Positions 1 to 8,827 are shown, counted from the first letter of the stretch. The stretch: DNA of 64,000 nucleotides from CAMLJR01 sp964631955 (GCA_964631955.1 CAZWBA010000002.1:372001-436000), one strand, 5' to 3'. Program-made: numbers and translations. The notes: generated by a model from the letters alone, not told the origin.

Positions 1-199
1 GAATCATATGACGCAGAAAATTCGAACCCGCATATTTGCGAGCACCGGCACTCGCCTGCATGATCACCGGACTGCGCGTTTCCGCAGCGGCTTCCATGAT
101 TGCGCGCGTCTGTTCGAGGTTATTCACATTAAATGCCGGCACGCCGTAACCGTTTTCGGCGGCGTGATCGAGTAGTTGACGCAAGCTGATCAGTGCCAT
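1..199 (-). CDS. fba: fructose-bisphosphate aldolase class II, N-terminal part (cut by window edge)
   Basis: Only the first 66 codons are present; the 3' part lies before position 1. The protein begins MALISLRQLLDHAAENGYG and continues with PAFNVNNLEQ, the typical N-terminus of zinc-dependent class II aldolases of the Calvin-cycle subtype. The family cleaves fructose-1,6-bisphosphate to two triose phosphates in glycolysis and runs in reverse in gluconeogenesis. It is the last visible gene of the order tkt-epd-pgk-fba, as in Pseudomonas. The 85-bp gap after pgk is AT-rich, with a repeated TTTATAAAATCG motif and no clear terminator, so cotranscription with pgk is likely. The zinc and catalytic residues lie outside the window. 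Confidence 0.93.
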   Translation of the reverse strand, partial: MALISLRQLLDHAAENGYGVPAFNVNNLEQTRAIMEAAAETRSPVIMQASAGARKYAGSNFLRHMI

Positions 200-284
200 G
201 ATCGCACTCCTGTTAATTTATAAAATCGCACAATTTATAAAATCGTATTTACGAAATCTGCCAGAAATTTTCCGTACGCGAACA

Positions 285-1451
285 CTACGCTTTCTTCGCG
301 CGCTCTTCGAGAATCGCCACTGCCGGCAACACTTTGCCTTCAACATATTCCAGAAATGCACCGCCGCCGGTAGAGATATACGACACCTTTTTCTCGATGC
401 CGTATTTATCGACCGCTGCGAGTGTATCGCCGCCGCCGGCGATCGAGAACGCATCGCTATCGGCAATTGCCAGCGACAAGGTTTTCGTGCCTTCGCCGAA
501 TTGATCGAACTCGAACACGCCGACCGGGCCGTTCCAGATAATCGATTTGGCGTCTTTTAATAATGCCGCGAGATTCGCGGCGCTTTTCGGGCCGATGTCG
601 AAAATCATCTCGTCGTCGGCGACGTCTTCGACATCTTTAACCGTTGCCTTTGCATTCTCATTAAATTCCCTGCCAACGACGACATCGACCGGCAATGGAA
701 TATGGGTTTTTGCCATCAACGCTTTTGCCGCTGGAATTAAATCGTGTTCGCACAGCGATTTGCCAACAGGAAAACCGGCCGCCGCCAAAAATGTATTGGC
801 AATGCCGCCGCCGACAATCAATTGATCGACTTTTTCGGAAAGATTTTCGAGTACGGTCAATTTGGTCGATACCTTCGAACCGCCGACGATGGCCACGAGC
901 GGGCGCGCGGGATGCTTCAATGCTTTTTCGAGATTGTCGAGTTCATCGCCGAGCAACAAGCCTGCGCAAGCAATCGGTGCAAATTTCGCAACACCGTGTG
1001 TAGACGCTTCAGCGCGATGCGCAGTGCCGAAAGCATCCATAACGAATACATCGCACAACGCGGCGTATTGTTTCGATAAATCTTCGTTATCTTTTTTCTC
1101 GCCTTTATTGAAGCGCACGTTTTCGAGCAACACGAGCTCGCCGGCGCCGACATTCACGCCGCTCTGCCATTCCTTCACCAGCGGCACGTTGCGACCGAGC
1201 AATTGACTCAAATGCGCAGCGACCGGTGCCAGCGAAAACTCTTCCTCGTATTGGCCTTCAGTCGGTCGACCCAGGTGCGACATCACGATCACTTTCGCAC
1301 CTGCTTTGAGTGCAAGCTCTAATGTCGGAATCGCTGCGCGAATGCGCGCATCGGAAGTCACCTTGCCATCTTTCACCGGCACGTTGAGATCTTCGCGAAT
1401 CAGTACGCGCTTGCCCGCGAGATCGAGATCAGAGATTTTCAAAACTGGCAT
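285..1451 (-). CDS. pgk: phosphoglycerate kinase
   Basis: This 388-residue cytoplasmic enzyme transfers phosphate from 1,3-bisphosphoglycerate to ADP in glycolysis, and the reverse in gluconeogenesis. The N-terminal substrate-binding lobe has RVLIREDLNVPV and the SHLGRPTEG motif (near residue 60). The C-terminal nucleotide lobe has the GGSKVSTK segment, WNGPVGVFE, GGGDTLAAV and the final STGGGAFLEY. Length is normal for bacterial Pgk (about 390). It lies 51 bp downstream of epd and 85 bp upstream of fba on the same strand, which fits one glycolytic transcript. Nothing looks degraded. Confidence 0.98.
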   Translation of the reverse strand: MPVLKISDLDLAGKRVLIREDLNVPVKDGKVTSDARIRAAIPTLELALKAGAKVIVMSHLGRPTEGQYEEEFSLAPVAAHLSQLLGRNVPLVKEWQSGVNVGAGELVLLENVRFNKGEKKDNEDLSKQYAALCDVFVMDAFGTAHRAEASTHGVAKFAPIACAGLLLGDELDNLEKALKHPARPLVAIVGGSKVSTKLTVLENLSEKVDQLIVGGGIANTFLAAAGFPVGKSLCEHDLIPAAKALMAKTHIPLPVDVVVGREFNENAKATVKDVEDVADDEMIFDIGPKSAANLAALLKDAKSIIWNGPVGVFEFDQFGEGTKTLSLAIADSDAFSIAGGGDTLAAVDKYGIEKKVSYISTGGGAFLEYVEGKVLPAVAILEERAKKA

Positions 1452-1502
1452 GTGTTTTCCCTTCGTAAAATAAGAAAAATCTTTTAGCGCTTATTTATTC
1501 GG

Positions 1503-2522
1503 CTAGCGTTTTAACGACGCCCAGTGCGCGGCGACATCGAGCATCCGATTCGCATAACCCCACTCGTTATCGAACCACGTCAACACATTGATTAAATTAC
1601 CCGCGACGCGCGTCTGACCCGCATCGACAATACCCGAACGCGAATCGTGATTGAAATCGCACGATGCCAGCGGCTCTTCAGTGTAGCCAAGAATCGCTGC
1701 ATTTTTTTTCGCGGCGTCCGCAAGTTCGCGATTGACGCTATCGACATCGACATTTTTGCGCACATGCACGGTCAATTGCATCGCCGAGACATTGATCGTC
1801 GGCACGCGCAACGCATGCGCCGCGAAACGATTCGCCATCGCCGGCAATACACGGCTCACCCCCGAGGCCAATCCGGTATCGACGGGAATGATCGACTGAC
1901 CTGCCGCGCGCGTTTTACGCAAATTGGTGTGGTGATACGCATCGAGCACGGGCTGATCGTTCATCGCTGAATGGATCGTGGTAATCATGCCGTGCTCGAT
2001 GCCGAAGGCGCGCTCGAGCGCATCGATCACCGGCACGATGCAGTTGGTGGTGCACGACGCCGCCGAAATAATTTTTTCATCACTGCGCAGCGTTGTCTGA
2101 TTGATGCCGTACACGACCACGGGAATTTCGACGCCGGGTTGCGACAGCAATACGCGCTTTGCACCCGCGTCGATATGGCGCTGCAGTTGTTGCGGCATGG
2201 TGTATTCGCCGCTGCATTCGAGCACGACATCGATGCCGTGCTCGCGCCAGTTCAATTTTTCCAATGCCGTTTCATGACTGATCGCGATGACATCGTCATT
2301 TATGCGCAGCGTATTTTTTTCGACGTCACCATTTTGAATAGCAACGCGACCCGGGAAACGGCCATGCGTCGTATCGTATTTGGTCAGATGTGCAATCGTG
2401 TTGAGATCGGCCGGCTCGTTGATCGCGACAACGTTCAGATGATCGCGGTGCGCGCCTTCGTAGAGCGCGCGCAATACGCAGCGGCCAATGCGGCCGTAAC
2501 CATTAATTGCCAGCCTTAACAT
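1503..2522 (-). CDS. epd: D-erythrose-4-phosphate dehydrogenase (GAPDH family)
   Basis: This 339-residue protein has an N-terminal NAD-binding GYGRIGR motif and the catalytic ASCTTNC cysteine segment. The segments HSAMNDQP, TRAAGQSIIPVDT and DNEWGYANRMLD match Epd rather than glycolytic GapA, which has an HATTATQ-type segment. Epd oxidises erythrose-4-phosphate to 4-phosphoerythronate, the first step of the DXP-dependent route to pyridoxal phosphate. The start codon overlaps the tkt stop by one base (TGATG), so translation is probably coupled to transketolase, which makes or consumes erythrose-4-phosphate. It could retain some GAPDH activity. The Epd assignment rests on motif similarity and gene order. 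Confidence 0.88.
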   Translation of the reverse strand: MLRLAINGYGRIGRCVLRALYEGAHRDHLNVVAINEPADLNTIAHLTKYDTTHGRFPGRVAIQNGDVEKNTLRINDDVIAISHETALEKLNWREHGIDVVLECSGEYTMPQQLQRHIDAGAKRVLLSQPGVEIPVVVYGINQTTLRSDEKIISAASCTTNCIVPVIDALERAFGIEHGMITTIHSAMNDQPVLDAYHHTNLRKTRAAGQSIIPVDTGLASGVSRVLPAMANRFAAHALRVPTINVSAMQLTVHVRKNVDVDSVNRELADAAKKNAAILGYTEEPLASCDFNHDSRSGIVDAGQTRVAGNLINVLTWFDNEWGYANRMLDVAAHWASLKR

Positions 2523-4522
2523 CAGTTATCTAACAGCTCATTCACAGCTTCGACCACCGCATCGACAGTGAAGCCGAAATATTCCATCAGTTGCGGACCC
2601 GGCGCCGATTCGCCGAACGTTTCCATGCCGATAATCGCACCGTCGAGGCCGACGTATTTGTACCAAAAATCTTTGTGCGCAGCTTCGACGGCAACACGCG
2701 CGAAGACATCGCTCGGCAATACCGATTCTTTGTAAGCGACATCCTGTTGATCGTACACACTGGTCGATGGCATCGATACCACGCGAATGTGACGACCATT
2801 CAATGCAAGTTGTTTTGCCGCTTGCATCGCGAGCTCTACTTCGGAACCTGTCGCGATCAAAATCGCTTCGGGATGCGCGGCGCAATCATGCAGCACATAA
2901 CCGCCGCGCGAAATATTGGCGAGCTGCTTATCGTCGCGTTGCTGATGCACTAAATTCTGACGCGTGAAAATCAATGCGCTCGGACCATCTTTTCTTTCGA
3001 TCGCCGATTTCCATGAAACGGCGGATTCGGTCATATCGCAAGGACGCCAGGTATTCAGATTCGGTGTGCCGCGCAAGCTCGCGAGTTGCTCGATCGGCTG
3101 GTGCGTGGGGCCGTCTTCGCCGAGGCCAATCGAGTCGTGCGTGTACACGAAAATGCTCGGCTGCTTCATGATCGCGGCCATGCGCACTGCGTTGCGCGCG
3201 TATTCCATAAATACCAGGAATGTCGCGCCGTAGGTTTTGAAACCACCGTGCAGCGTAATGCCGTTCATAATCGCGGACATACCGAATTCGCGCACACCGT
3301 AATACAAATAATTGCCGCTCGCGTCTTCCGCAGAAATACCTTTGCAGCCTTTCCAGATCGTATTGTTCGAACCTGCGAGATCGGCAGAGCCACCGAGTAA
3401 TTCCGGCAACAATGGACCGAAGAAATTTAAACTCGCTTCACTCGCTTTACGCGTGGCGACAGTTTTCATTTCGGTTTGCGATTGACGAATAAAATCCGTC
3501 GCGCGTTTTTCAAAATCCGCCGGCAACTCATTATTCAGGCGGCGTTGAAATTCCGCGGCCAATTCAGGATACGCAGCGCGATACGCATCGAAGCGCACAT
3601 TCCAGTTGCGCTCAAGTTGTTCGCCACGTGCGCGTGCATCCCACGCAGAGTAAATTTCTTTCGGAATGTCGAACTCGGCGTGATCCCAACGCAATGCTTT
3701 ACGCGTGAGTGCGATTTCTTCGGCACCGAGTGCGGAGCCGTGACACTCTTCTTTACCTTGTTTATTCGGCGAACCTTTACCGATGATGGTTTTGCAGCAG
3801 ATCAATGTCGGGCGATGCGTTTCGGCTTTCGCGCGTTCGATCGCATCTTTAATCGCATCGCTGTCGTGGCCGTTGACATTCGGCACCACATGCCAGCCAT
3901 ACGCTTCGAAACGCTGCGGTGTGTTGTCGGTGAACCAGCCTTCGACTTCGCCGTCGATCGAAATGCCATTGTCGTCATAGAACGCAATCAACTTGCCGAG
4001 CTGCAAGGTTCCCGCGAGCGAACACACTTCGTGCGAGATGCCTTCCATCATGCAGCCGTCGCCAAGAAATACGTACGTGTTGTGATCGACGATGACGTGA
4101 TCGGGACGGTTGAATTGCGCGGCGAGGATTTTTTCCGCAAGCGCCATACCGACGGCGTTAGCGATGCCCTGCCCTAACGGTCCGGTCGTGGTTTCGACGC
4201 CGGGCGTGTAGCCATATTCGGGGTGACCCGGTGTGCGCGAATGCAATTGACGGAATTGTTTGAGATCGTCGATGCCGAGATCGTAGCCGGTGAGATGTAA
4301 TAAGGAGTAAATCAGCATCGAGCCGTGGCCGTTCGAGAGCACGAAGCGGTCGCGATTCGGCCACGCGGGATTGGTCGGGTTGTGATGCAGGAAGTCGCGC
4401 CACAGCACTTCGGCGATATCGGCCATGCCCATCGGCGCGCCGGGATGTCCTGAATTGGCTTTTTGCACGGCATCCATACTGAGTGCGCGAATGGCATTGG
4501 CGAGTTCGAGACGGGACGGCAT
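2522..4522 (-). CDS. tkt: transketolase
   Basis: This 666-residue thiamine-diphosphate enzyme moves two-carbon ketol units between sugar phosphates in the pentose phosphate and Calvin pathways. The N-terminal substrate segment KANSGHPGAPMG, the TPP motif GDGCMMEG and, in the second domain, THDSIGLGEDGPTHQP are all intact. The start chosen is the ATG at 4522 (MPSRLELANAIRALSMD), 7 nt after GGAG; an in-frame TTG six codons upstream is less likely because it overlaps that ribosome-binding site. It is the first gene of the tkt-epd-pgk-fba operon and is divergent from the ArsR-type regulator. Confidence 0.97.
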   Translation of the reverse strand: MPSRLELANAIRALSMDAVQKANSGHPGAPMGMADIAEVLWRDFLHHNPTNPAWPNRDRFVLSNGHGSMLIYSLLHLTGYDLGIDDLKQFRQLHSRTPGHPEYGYTPGVETTTGPLGQGIANAVGMALAEKILAAQFNRPDHVIVDHNTYVFLGDGCMMEGISHEVCSLAGTLQLGKLIAFYDDNGISIDGEVEGWFTDNTPQRFEAYGWHVVPNVNGHDSDAIKDAIERAKAETHRPTLICCKTIIGKGSPNKQGKEECHGSALGAEEIALTRKALRWDHAEFDIPKEIYSAWDARARGEQLERNWNVRFDAYRAAYPELAAEFQRRLNNELPADFEKRATDFIRQSQTEMKTVATRKASEASLNFFGPLLPELLGGSADLAGSNNTIWKGCKGISAEDASGNYLYYGVREFGMSAIMNGITLHGGFKTYGATFLVFMEYARNAVRMAAIMKQPSIFVYTHDSIGLGEDGPTHQPIEQLASLRGTPNLNTWRPCDMTESAVSWKSAIERKDGPSALIFTRQNLVHQQRDDKQLANISRGGYVLHDCAAHPEAILIATGSEVELAMQAAKQLALNGRHIRVVSMPSTSVYDQQDVAYKESVLPSDVFARVAVEAAHKDFWYKYVGLDGAIIGMETFGESAPGPQLMEYFGFTVDAVVEAVNELLDN

Positions 4523-4707
4523 GCAAAGCTCCACGGGCAACGGGAAAGGGGCTGGAAAAAGGGCGCTTATTGTCCCTTCCGGCTGTTATTAGTGCAACGC
4601 TTGGCTGCAGCGACACAACGTCCGTTCTCGCTCTGAACCGGCCCCGTATAGAACCGAACGGCGGACCGTATATAGAAATAGAAGAAGGTACGTGCTGAGG
4701 ACTCAAT

Positions 4708-4731
4708 CTATATCAAAATTTTTTGATATAG
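4708..4731. promoter_or_regulatory. perfect palindrome, likely operator of the downstream ArsR/SahR-type regulator
   Basis: The arms CTATATCAAAA and TTTTGATATAG (11 bp each, 2-bp centre TT) form a perfect inverted repeat. It lies 29 bp before the regulator's ATG and between divergent tkt and the regulator. ArsR-family dimers bind palindromes of this size, and the AT-rich ATATCAA...TTGATAT form fits a methyl-cycle regulator site. Autoregulation and control of the metK-ahcY-metF genes downstream are inferred. Confidence 0.7.
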
Positions 4732-4760
4732 GCTGCGACGATCTGCTAGGCTTGCCGCCC

Positions 4761-5888
4761 ATGACTGCCCAGACCGCCCTCACCGTTTCCGCAAAGCCAG
4801 CAGCAGGCGCCGCTTCCCCCGCGCTCGCCAGCGCCGGGCTGGCCGCCTTTTGCAAGGCGAGCGGCGATGCACTGCGGCTGGATATCCTGCGTGCGCTGAG
4901 CCTCGACTCCTTCGGCGTGCTCGAACTGAGCCAGATGTTCGCCATGCCGCAATCGGGTATGAGCCACCATCTCAAGACTCTCGCGAAGGCCAGTCTTGTC
5001 GCCACCCGCCGCGAGGGCAATTCGATTTTCTACCGCCGTGTGCCCGAATCCGCACAGCCCGAACTCGCGCCGCTGCATCGCGCGCTGTTGCAGAGCGTCG
5101 ATCAGCTCTCACTCAGCGCCGAAGTGAACACACGCCTCAAGGAAATTCAGGCGGAGCGCTCGCGGCGGTCGCAGCAATTCTTCGCCGAAAATGCGGATCG
5201 GTTTCGCGAGCAGCAGGAATTGATCGCCGCGTATGAGGTGTACGGCGCGCAAGCGGCGGAGATGCTCGCGCAATGTTTTCCGCAAATGCCCGGCGCTGAG
5301 AAAGCTGGCGCGCTCGCGCTCGAAGTCGGTCCCGGCGAAGGCGCATTTCTCGACGAGCTGGCGTCGCGATTCAAGCGCGTGATCGCACTCGACAACTCGC
5401 AAGCGATGCTCGACCACGCGCGACAGTTCGCGGGTGAAAAGAAACTTTCGAATATCGAATTCATTCACGGCGACACCACGCAACACACGCTGCGCGAACT
5501 CAATGCCGATTGCGCCGTATTGAACATGGTGCTGCACCACGTGCCCTCGCCCGCGCAAATTTTTTGCGATCTCGCGCTCGCGTTGAAACCGGGTGGCTCG
5601 CTGCTGATTACCGAGCTCTGCCATCACGACCAGCGCTGGGCCGAAACGGCCTGTGGCGATGTGTGGCTGGGCTTCGAGCCTAACGATCTGACGCAGTGGG
5701 CACAGGCTGCCGGTTTTGAAACGGGAAGCGCTGTTTATATCGCGCAACGCAATGGTTTCCGCGTGCAGATTCGTCAATTTATTCGCAACGATTACACAAC
5801 ATCCGTAGGGGCGCCGCTTGCTGCGCCCCAAACCGTAACGCATCAAAACATTCAGGGCGCAGCAAGCAGCGCCCCTACCAACGTTTAA
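4761..5888 (+). CDS. ArsR-family regulator fused to a SAM-methyltransferase-like domain (SahR-like)
   Basis: The first ~100 of 375 residues form an ArsR-type winged helix (LRLDILRAL, SQMFAMPQSGMSHHLKTL). The rest is a Rossmann methyltransferase fold with motif I EVGPGEGAFLDEL and a motif IV-like NMVLHHVPSP. Proteins of this architecture beside metK/ahcY control the methionine cycle in proteobacteria and are reported to sense S-adenosylhomocysteine; that role is inferred here from context. The start at 4761 is preferred over the in-frame GTG at 4692 because the latter would place the operator inside the gene. The last ~28 residues are encoded by an intergenic-type repeat (5805-5878), so the natural C-terminus was probably near FIRNDYTT. 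Confidence 0.85.
   Translation: MTAQTALTVSAKPAAGAASPALASAGLAAFCKASGDALRLDILRALSLDSFGVLELSQMFAMPQSGMSHHLKTLAKASLVATRREGNSIFYRRVPESAQPELAPLHRALLQSVDQLSLSAEVNTRLKEIQAERSRRSQQFFAENADRFREQQELIAAYEVYGAQAAEMLAQCFPQMPGAEKAGALALEVGPGEGAFLDELASRFKRVIALDNSQAMLDHARQFAGEKKLSNIEFIHGDTTQHTLRELNADCAVLNMVLHHVPSPAQIFCDLALALKPGGSLLITELCHHDQRWAETACGDVWLGFEPNDLTQWAQAAGFETGSAVYIAQRNGFRVQIRQFIRNDYTTSVGAPLAAPQTVTHQNIQGAASSAPTNV
5805..5878. repeat. 74-bp palindromic repeat (copy 1) inside the 3' end of the regulator gene
   Basis: The arms GTAGGGGCGCCGCTTGCTGC and their complement GCAGCAAGCAGCGCCCCTAC flank an AT-richer centre. A second copy with the same arms and size lies at 26288-26362 between tonB and yqgE. In copy 1 the reading frame runs straight through and supplies the regulator's C-terminal tail. 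On RNA it could fold as a long stem-loop before metK. Confidence 0.85.
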
Positions 5889-5934
5889 ATTTCATGTGAA
5901 TTTGTAATTTCTATTTATTAAGAGGGAAAAATAA

Positions 5935-7155
5935 ATGTCCGATTATTCAGTCTTCACGTCCGAGTCCGTTTCCGAGGGCCATCCCGATAAAATTGCCGAT
6001 CAGATTTCCGATGCGGTGCTCGACCGCTTAATCGCCGAAGATAAATACGCGCGCGTCGCCTGCGAAACGCTGGTGAAAACCGGCGTTGCAATCGTCGCCG
6101 GCGAAATCACCACGAGCGCGTGGGCCGACGTCGAAGAAATCGTGCGTAAAGTCATCACCGATATCGGCTACACCTCATCCGATGTTGGCTTCGACGGTGC
6201 GACCTGCGGCGTGATGAATATCATCGGCAAACAATCGGTCGATATCGCGCAAGGCGTCGATCGCGCGAAACCGGAAGATCAAGGCGCAGGCGACCAGGGT
6301 TTGATGTTCGGCTACGCCAGCAACGAAACCGACGTATTGATGCCCGCCCCGATTTGCTACGCGCACCGTTTGGTTGAACGCCAAGCCGAAGCGCGTAAAT
6401 CCGGTTTATTGCCGTGGCTGCGTCCCGATGCAAAATCGCAGGTCACCTGCCGTTATGAAAACGGCAAAGTCGTCGCGATCGACGCTGTTGTACTTTCGAC
6501 GCAACACAATCCCGAGGTGAAATATTCCGATCTTAAAGAAGCTGTTGCGGAACTCGTCATCAAACACGTTATTCCGGCTGAATTGCTGCACAAAGGCACA
6601 GAGTTCCACATCAACCCAACAGGCAGTTTCGTTATCGGCGGTCCCGTCGGCGACTGCGGTTTGACCGGTCGCAAAATTATCGTCGATTCGTATGGTGGCA
6701 TGGCACGTCACGGCGGTGGCGCATTCTCGGGCAAGGATCCTTCGAAAGTCGATCGCAGCGCCGCTTATGCGGGTCGTTATGTAGCGAAAAATATCGTTGC
6801 CGCAGGTCTCGCTGATCGCTGCGAAATTCAGGTGTCGTACGCCATCGGCGTAGCATTGCCGACATCGATTTCGATCAATACTTTCGGCACCAATAAAGTG
6901 TCCGATGAAAAAATTGTCCAACTCGTGCGCGAACATTTCGATCTGCGTCCGTACGCGATTCAAAAAATGCTCGACCTGTTGCATCCGATGTATCAACTAA
7001 CCGCTGCATATGGTCACTTCGGTCGCAAGCCTGAGCAAGCGACGTACGAGTGGGAAGCGGTTGAGAATGGCAAGAAAGTGAAGAAATCAGAGAGCTTCAC
7101 CACCTTCCCGTGGGAAAGAACCGATAAAGCAGAAGCGTTGAAAGCGGCGCTTTAA
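5935..7155 (+). CDS. metK: S-adenosylmethionine synthetase
   Basis: This 406-residue cytoplasmic enzyme makes S-adenosylmethionine from methionine and ATP. It has the N-terminal GHPDKIADQISDAVLD motif, the GAGDQGLMFGYA loop and the phosphate-binding GGGAFSGKDPSKVDRSAAY segment. Length fits a family of about 385-400 residues. A purine-rich site (GAGGG) lies 8 nt before the ATG. It is 46 bp downstream of the ArsR-methyltransferase gene and followed by a repeat and ahcY, a methyl-cycle cluster also seen in Pseudomonas (metK beside PA0547). Confidence 0.98.
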   Translation: MSDYSVFTSESVSEGHPDKIADQISDAVLDRLIAEDKYARVACETLVKTGVAIVAGEITTSAWADVEEIVRKVITDIGYTSSDVGFDGATCGVMNIIGKQSVDIAQGVDRAKPEDQGAGDQGLMFGYASNETDVLMPAPICYAHRLVERQAEARKSGLLPWLRPDAKSQVTCRYENGKVVAIDAVVLSTQHNPEVKYSDLKEAVAELVIKHVIPAELLHKGTEFHINPTGSFVIGGPVGDCGLTGRKIIVDSYGGMARHGGGAFSGKDPSKVDRSAAYAGRYVAKNIVAAGLADRCEIQVSYAIGVALPTSISINTFGTNKVSDEKIVQLVREHFDLRPYAIQKMLDLLHPMYQLTAAYGHFGRKPEQATYEWEAVENGKKVKKSESFTTFPWERTDKAEALKAAL

Positions 7156-7164
7156 TTTTCACTA

Positions 7165-7272
7165 GGCCTCCCCTATGCAATAGGGGAGGTGGCTCGCGTA
7201 GCGAGACGGAGGGGTCGTTTTAAAGATGACCCCCTCGCCCTTCGGGCACTCCCCTACTACGCAGGGGGAGCC
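7165..7272. repeat. 108-bp intergenic repeat between metK and ahcY (family B, copy 1)
   Basis: It opens with the hairpin CCTCCCCTATGCAATAGGGGAGG, runs through GGAGGGGTC...GACCCCCTC, and ends GGGGGAGCC. The same ordered elements occur at 8690-8798 and, inverted, at 38567-38696. It could form several stem-loops and attenuate read-through into ahcY. No coding capacity is credible; it encodes short pseudo-peptides on either strand. Confidence 0.88.
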
Positions 7273-7302
7273 AAATAAATCAAATTCCGGAGCAAGAATT
7301 AA

Positions 7303-8682
7303 ATGAACGCTAAAATATTTTCTGATTACAAAGTCGCCGATATCAACCTCGCCGATTACGGCCGCAAGGAAATTGAAATCGCCGAAACCGAAATGCCGGC
7401 GCTGATGGCATTGCGCGAAAAATACCGCGTTACCCAGCCGCTCAAGGGCGCAAAAATTCTCGGCTGTATTCACATGACGATTCAAACCGCCGTGTTGATC
7501 GAAACGCTCGTAGAACTCGGTGCTGAAGTGCGCTGGTCGTCGTGCAATATTTTCTCGACGCAGGATCACGCTGCCGCTGCAATCGCGGCGCGCGGCATTC
7601 CCGTGTTCGCGTGGAAAGGTGAAACCGAAACCGAATACGAGTGGTGTCTCGAACAAACGATTCTGAAAGACGGTCAGCCGTGGGATGCGAATATGGTTCT
7701 CGACGACGGCGGCGATCTGACCTTGATGCTGCATCAGAAATTCGCAGCGATGCTCGATAAAATTCACGGCGTCACCGAAGAGACCACCACCGGTGTACAT
7801 CGCCTGCAGGAAATGCTCGCGAACGGCGAATTGAAAATTCCGGCGGTGAACGTCAACGACTCCGTTACCAAATCCAAGAACGACAACAAGTACGGCTGCC
7901 GCCACAGCCTGAACGATGCCATCAAACGCGGCACCGATCATTTGCTGGCCGGAAAGAAAGCGCTTGTCATCGGTTACGGCGATGTCGGTAAGGGTTCGGC
8001 GCAATCGCTGCGCCAGGAAGGCATGATCGTCAGGATTTCCGAAATCGATCCGATCTGCGCGATGCAGGCATGCATGGACGGCTTCGAAGTGGTGTCGCCT
8101 TTCATTAATGGCGTGAACGACGGCACCGCTGCCAGCATCAACAAAGATTTGCTTGGCAGCACCGATCTCGTCGTCACCACCACCGGCAACGTCAACGTTT
8201 GTAATGCAGAAATGTTGAAAGCGTTGAAAGCAGGCGCTGTCGTTTCCAACATCGGCCACTTCGATAACGAAATCGACACCGCATTCATGCGCAAAAACTG
8301 GGAATGGGAAGAAGTTAAACCGCAGGTGCACAAGGTCTATCGCAACCGCGCCGCAAAAGATTATTTGATCCTGTTGTCGGAAGGTCGCCTCGTGAATCTC
8401 GGCAATGCCACCGGCCACCCTTCGCGCGTGATGGACGGTTCATTCGCCAACCAGGTGCTCGCGCAGATTTATCTGTACGAACGCCGTTTCGCGAATCTCG
8501 AAAAGGAATTGAAGCCGGCTGCGATCAAAGTCGAAGTGTTGCCGAAAAAACTCGACGAAGAAGTGGCTGCGCATATGGTGCGCGGTTTCGGTGGTGTGAT
8601 TACCAAACTCACCGATGCGCAGGCGAAATATATCGGTGTGAAAAATGAAGGTCCGTTCAAGCCGGATTCGTATAAATATTGA
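7303..8682 (+). CDS. ahcY: adenosylhomocysteinase (S-adenosylhomocysteine hydrolase)
   Basis: This 459-residue NAD-dependent enzyme splits S-adenosylhomocysteine into adenosine and homocysteine, removing the product inhibitor of methyltransferases. It shows the KNDNKYGCRHSLNDAI segment, the NAD-binding VIGYGDVGKGSAQSLR motif, an NVNV/NIGHF dinucleotide region and the C-terminal KPDSYKY (family KPDxYRY). GGAG lies 10 nt before the ATG. It is bracketed by two same-orientation copies of one intergenic repeat and followed by metF, so the three genes regenerate SAM together. Confidence 0.98.
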   Translation: MNAKIFSDYKVADINLADYGRKEIEIAETEMPALMALREKYRVTQPLKGAKILGCIHMTIQTAVLIETLVELGAEVRWSSCNIFSTQDHAAAAIAARGIPVFAWKGETETEYEWCLEQTILKDGQPWDANMVLDDGGDLTLMLHQKFAAMLDKIHGVTEETTTGVHRLQEMLANGELKIPAVNVNDSVTKSKNDNKYGCRHSLNDAIKRGTDHLLAGKKALVIGYGDVGKGSAQSLRQEGMIVRISEIDPICAMQACMDGFEVVSPFINGVNDGTAASINKDLLGSTDLVVTTTGNVNVCNAEMLKALKAGAVVSNIGHFDNEIDTAFMRKNWEWEEVKPQVHKVYRNRAAKDYLILLSEGRLVNLGNATGHPSRVMDGSFANQVLAQIYLYERRFANLEKELKPAAIKVEVLPKKLDEEVAAHMVRGFGGVITKLTDAQAKYIGVKNEGPFKPDSYKY

Positions 8683-8689
8683 TGATGGT

Positions 8690-8798
8690 GGCCTCCCCTA
8701 TGCAATAGGGGAGGTGTCGCGAAGCGACGGAGGGGTCATCTTTTAAACATGACCCCCTCGCCCCTTCGCGGCACTCCCCCTATAAAATAGGGGGAGCC
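8690..8798. repeat. 109-bp intergenic repeat between ahcY and metF (family B, copy 2)
   Basis: It has the same order as 7165-7272: the CCTCCCCTATGCAATAGGGGAGG hairpin, GGAGGGGTCAT, ATGACCCCCTCGCCCC, then a closing GGGGGAGCC. The orientation is also the same, so the two copies flank ahcY as direct repeats. The central region differs in a few bases, including a shortened GTCGCGAAGCGAC hairpin. Confidence 0.88.
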
Positions 8799-8827
8799 CA
8801 ACGAAAACAACGCCAAAGATTTCTATC

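Noticed and set aside
5888..7302. Possible SAM or SAH riboswitch before metK or ahcY
   Set aside because: The metK leader is only 46 bp and the ahcY leader is an intergenic repeat. I see no conserved SAM or SAH riboswitch core; the palindromic operator upstream explains control better.
7162..8418. 418-codon minus-strand frame opposite ahcY
   Set aside because: Shadow of ahcY, with its C-terminal end running into the intergenic repeat; no family features.
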